Shown here: positions 61,571 to 64,000 of the stretch, in pieces
Layout of the letters: each line of letters starts with the position of its first letter
Position numbering within the stretch: the stretch's first letter is position 1
NCBI GenBank assembly: GCA_032622095.1
Contig: CP136062.1
Span: 52,531,349-52,595,348 of the forward strand
Length of the DNA stretch: 64,000 nucleotides
Direction of reading: 5' to 3'
DNA from: Siphonodentalium dalli
Taxonomy: Eukaryota > Mollusca > Scaphopoda > Gadilida > Siphonodentaliidae
Program-made: the position numbers and the translations under genes
The notes under the pieces: model-generated
Database searches by the model: none
What the model was told of the DNA's origin: nothing
The model's input: only the letters and a program-made list of their open reading frames with translations

Positions 61571-61586
61571 GTAGCGTATTGTTACA

Positions 61587-61694
61587 GCCGAGAGCTTTCC
61601 GATGAATGGCAACAAGCCATATTTCCAACTAAATCCTGAAAAGTTACCCATAATTCTGATGTGGTTAAGAAGTCGATTAATTAGGGCATTACTG
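61587..61694. mobile_element. MITE-A right arm only, 17 bp after exon 22
   Basis: Starts at the apex (gccgagagctttccgatgaa), ends gggcattactg before TA. Confidence 0.88.
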
Positions 61695-62106
61695 TATTTG
61701 GGACAGGTTTCCATGAAATAACTTCTTTGTAGAATGGACAAAATCTTGCCTCGAGCCTCAACACTACAGAAATGTGTATCTGTATATTCTTTGATCTCAA
61801 ATCTGTAGTGTAATCTGTGGTACATGTATGTGCCTTGGCTTGATATCTCTATGTGGAGCCCTGAAACCATCCTATGATCCTAGAAATAGTATTGTGTGTG
61901 TCCACACAGTATCTGTAAGGCCAAATAAATACAAATTTTGTTTTCTCAAGCATTCCCTCGTCTTTGCAATTTTCTTTTAAAATTCACTGTCAATCATTAT
62001 TTCAATATTTTCTGTTTGAACTATTTGAATTTGGAATATGTTTATAACCTCCCTCCCTCATCTCAATATTGAGAACACAGATATTTTATTTGAATGGCGT
62101 TAGCTC

Positions 62107-62757
62107 TTTCACGACTGGAGTTGTGCAGCATTAAAGATCATATGCCTGTGCATTCTCTTATATATCTGAGTGTCCCATTGGAGATTGTAATGCACTGGCT
62201 TACAAGGTCAAGGTAAATATTGTTAGGCCAATGTATTCTCTTATATATATCAGGCTCCCTATGGGAGACTCACATATATATGAGAATGCATTCTTGCAAC
62301 AATTTCAGTAAGCTCCAATCATGGAAGTGTTAAATATGGTATTGTTTATCCGAAAAATAAGAACGTGAAATATATAATCACCACAGATCACCTTCTTGGG
62401 TATCTTTATAGGGAGAATGGGCATAAATGCCACAAATTATGACTCCAAGGTGTGACAAAAACACAAGCTCAATCAATTAACCCTTCCACGCCTGGAGCTT
62501 CCTGACAATTTGCAAACCCTGTGCCAATGCATTCTCTTATATATGAGAGTCTCCCATATATAAGAGAATGCTTTGGCACAGAGTTCTCTTATATATGAGA
62601 GTCTCCCATATGGAGCCTCACATACATAAGAGAATACATTGGCCTAACAATATTTACCTTGACCTTGTAAGCCAACTCATTCTCTTATATATGAGAGAAT
62701 GCTATGGCATATTATCTTTAATGCTGCACCAGTGCAGTTCCCATCATGAAAGGGCTA
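62107..62757. repeat. Degraded palindromic TTAA-type elements
   Basis: gtgcattctcttatatatct, gccaatgcattctcttatat and complements recur. TTAA-type ends: ttaacccttccacgcctgga at 62477 and catcatgaaagggctaa at 62742-62758. Confidence 0.6.
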
Positions 62758-62891
62758 ATTTGGCATTTCGCCAATATAGAACTACCAAAGACAAGGGCAC
62801 TCTGAAATACTTGATAGTCCTAACAAAACGCCTGTTTTGGGTAAATATTTCAGATGAAAATAACATTACATCACTATATTAATTCATTTTT

Positions 62892-64000
62892 AGCTCAACT
62901 TTACTTTGTAAAGTTTGAGCTATTGCCATGGCTTTGTCGTCCGTCGTCCGTGTGTGCGTGTGTGCGTGTGTGCGTGTGTACGTAACGCGTCAACAATAGA
63001 GGCTACAGGTCGTACCTTTGATCGGATCATTATGAAATTTGTCATAGCTGTTGACATCAACATTTGTACCGGAATGATTCATTTTGGGGTCATACGGAAA
63101 AAAAACATGGCCGCCAGCGGCCATCTTAGATTTCAAAGTTCAATCCATTAGCACGGGCTACAGGCCGTACTGTTCGTCTGATCGTCATGAAATTTGTCAT
63201 GGATGTTAATATTGACATGTAGATGGGAACGAGTAATTTTGGGGTCATTCGGCCAAAAAACATGGCCGCCAGCAGTCATCTTCGATTTTACTCTTTGCAT
63301 GACTAAATCCTTTAGCACGGGCTACAGGTCGTACCTTTAGTCAGATCGTCATAAAATTTGTCATGGATGTTAACAATGACATGTAGATGGGAACGAGTCA
63401 TTTTTGGGTTATTCGGGCAAAAAACATGGCCGCCAGCAGCCATCTTGGATTTTACTCTTTGTATGACTAAATCCTTTAGCACGGGCTACAGGTCGTACCT
63501 TTAGTCTGATAATCATGAAATTTATCATGGCTGTTGAAATTGGAATGTAGATGGGAACGAGTCATTTTGGGGTCATTCGGACAAAAAACATGGCCGCCAG
63601 TGGCCATCTTTGTTTTCAAAATTCAATCCATTAGCACGGGCCACAGGTCGCACTGTTCGTCTGATCGTCATGAAATTTGTCATGGATGTTAATATTGACA
63701 TGTAGATGGGAACGAGTAATTTTGGGGTCATTCGGCCCAAAAACATGGCCGCCAGCAGCCATCTTGGATTTTACTCTTTGTATGACTAAATTCTTTAGCA
63801 CGGGCTACAGGTCGTACCTTTAGTCTGATCATCATCAAATTTGTCATGGATGTTAACAATGACATGTAGATTGGAACGAGTCATTTTGGGGTCAATCGGC
63901 CAAAAAACATGGCCGCCAGCAGCCGTCTTGGATTTTACTCTTTGCATGACTAAATCCTTTAGCACGGGCTACAGGTCCTACTTTTAGTCTGATCATCATA
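62892..64000 (+). repeat. ~155-165-bp tandem family, 6-7 units, runs off the right edge
   Basis: Begins agctcaactttactttgtaa with a small hairpin and a gtgtgcgtgtgtgcg tract. Units contain agcacgggctacaggtcgta ... catggccgccagcagccatc; that motif recurs at about 63106, 63261, 63425, 63589, 63743 and 63908. No coding signal. Confidence 0.88.

Overview
The window is eukaryotic, from an intron-rich, repeat-rich animal genome, most likely a marine invertebrate. The sequence itself does not fix the phylum. Coding DNA sits in short exons bounded by GT/AG, separated by 1-9 kb AT-rich introns. Nearly all of the non-coding space that can be interpreted is transposon debris and tandem repeats. There are no operons, RNA genes or CRISPR arrays.

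One large plus-strand gene runs through the window and is open at both ends. I assembled 22 internal exons between 627 and 61570, about 4.09 kb of coding sequence or 1,360 residues. The reading frame is compatible at every one of the 21 junctions. The protein is extracellular and modular: an EGF-like half domain, an IPT/TIG-like domain, a short Cys-rich box, a laminin-G/concanavalin-like region, an Ig-like/pre-VWD segment, a von Willebrand factor D domain (GHPHLHTFDG start, GLCG end), a YCSC Cys-rich segment and another EGF. It then begins again with EGF, IPT, Cys box and LamG. The order from VWD onward matches the VWDE family (von Willebrand factor D and EGF domain protein). The whole cassette is repeated: exons 1-18 form a module with phase 1 at both ends (627-46947), and exons 19-22 (50472-61570) start a second copy.

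Layout. 1-12.4 kb: exons 1-7 (EGF, IPT, Cys box, LamG, Ig-like) among fold-back elements, a hAT-like element and a 26-bp minisatellite. 12.4-25.9 kb: two long introns around the tiny exon 8, holding a 6-kb element with roughly 1-kb inverted arms and a 1.56-kb TTAA-flanked element. 25.9-40 kb: exons 9-15 (pre-VWD and VWD), a Penelope-type GIY-YIG fragment, and 37-, 54- and 46-bp tandem arrays. 40-47 kb: exons 16-18. 47-62 kb: the second module. 62-64 kb: a roughly 160-bp tandem family, also seen at 1-205.

Repeats fall into a few families: MITE-A (about 213 bp, hairpin, TA target duplication, about 21 copies); fold-back B (core cagaatgaggtcccc, 16 copies); several TTAA-flanked piggyBac-like families whose ends begin CCCTTT; two hAT-like elements with 8-bp target duplications; and minisatellites. 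Several repeats touch splice sites. MITE-A forms part of the exon 8 donor and brackets exon 18 within 17 and 7 bp. Tandem duplications have copied the exon 9 and exon 10 ends together with their donors.
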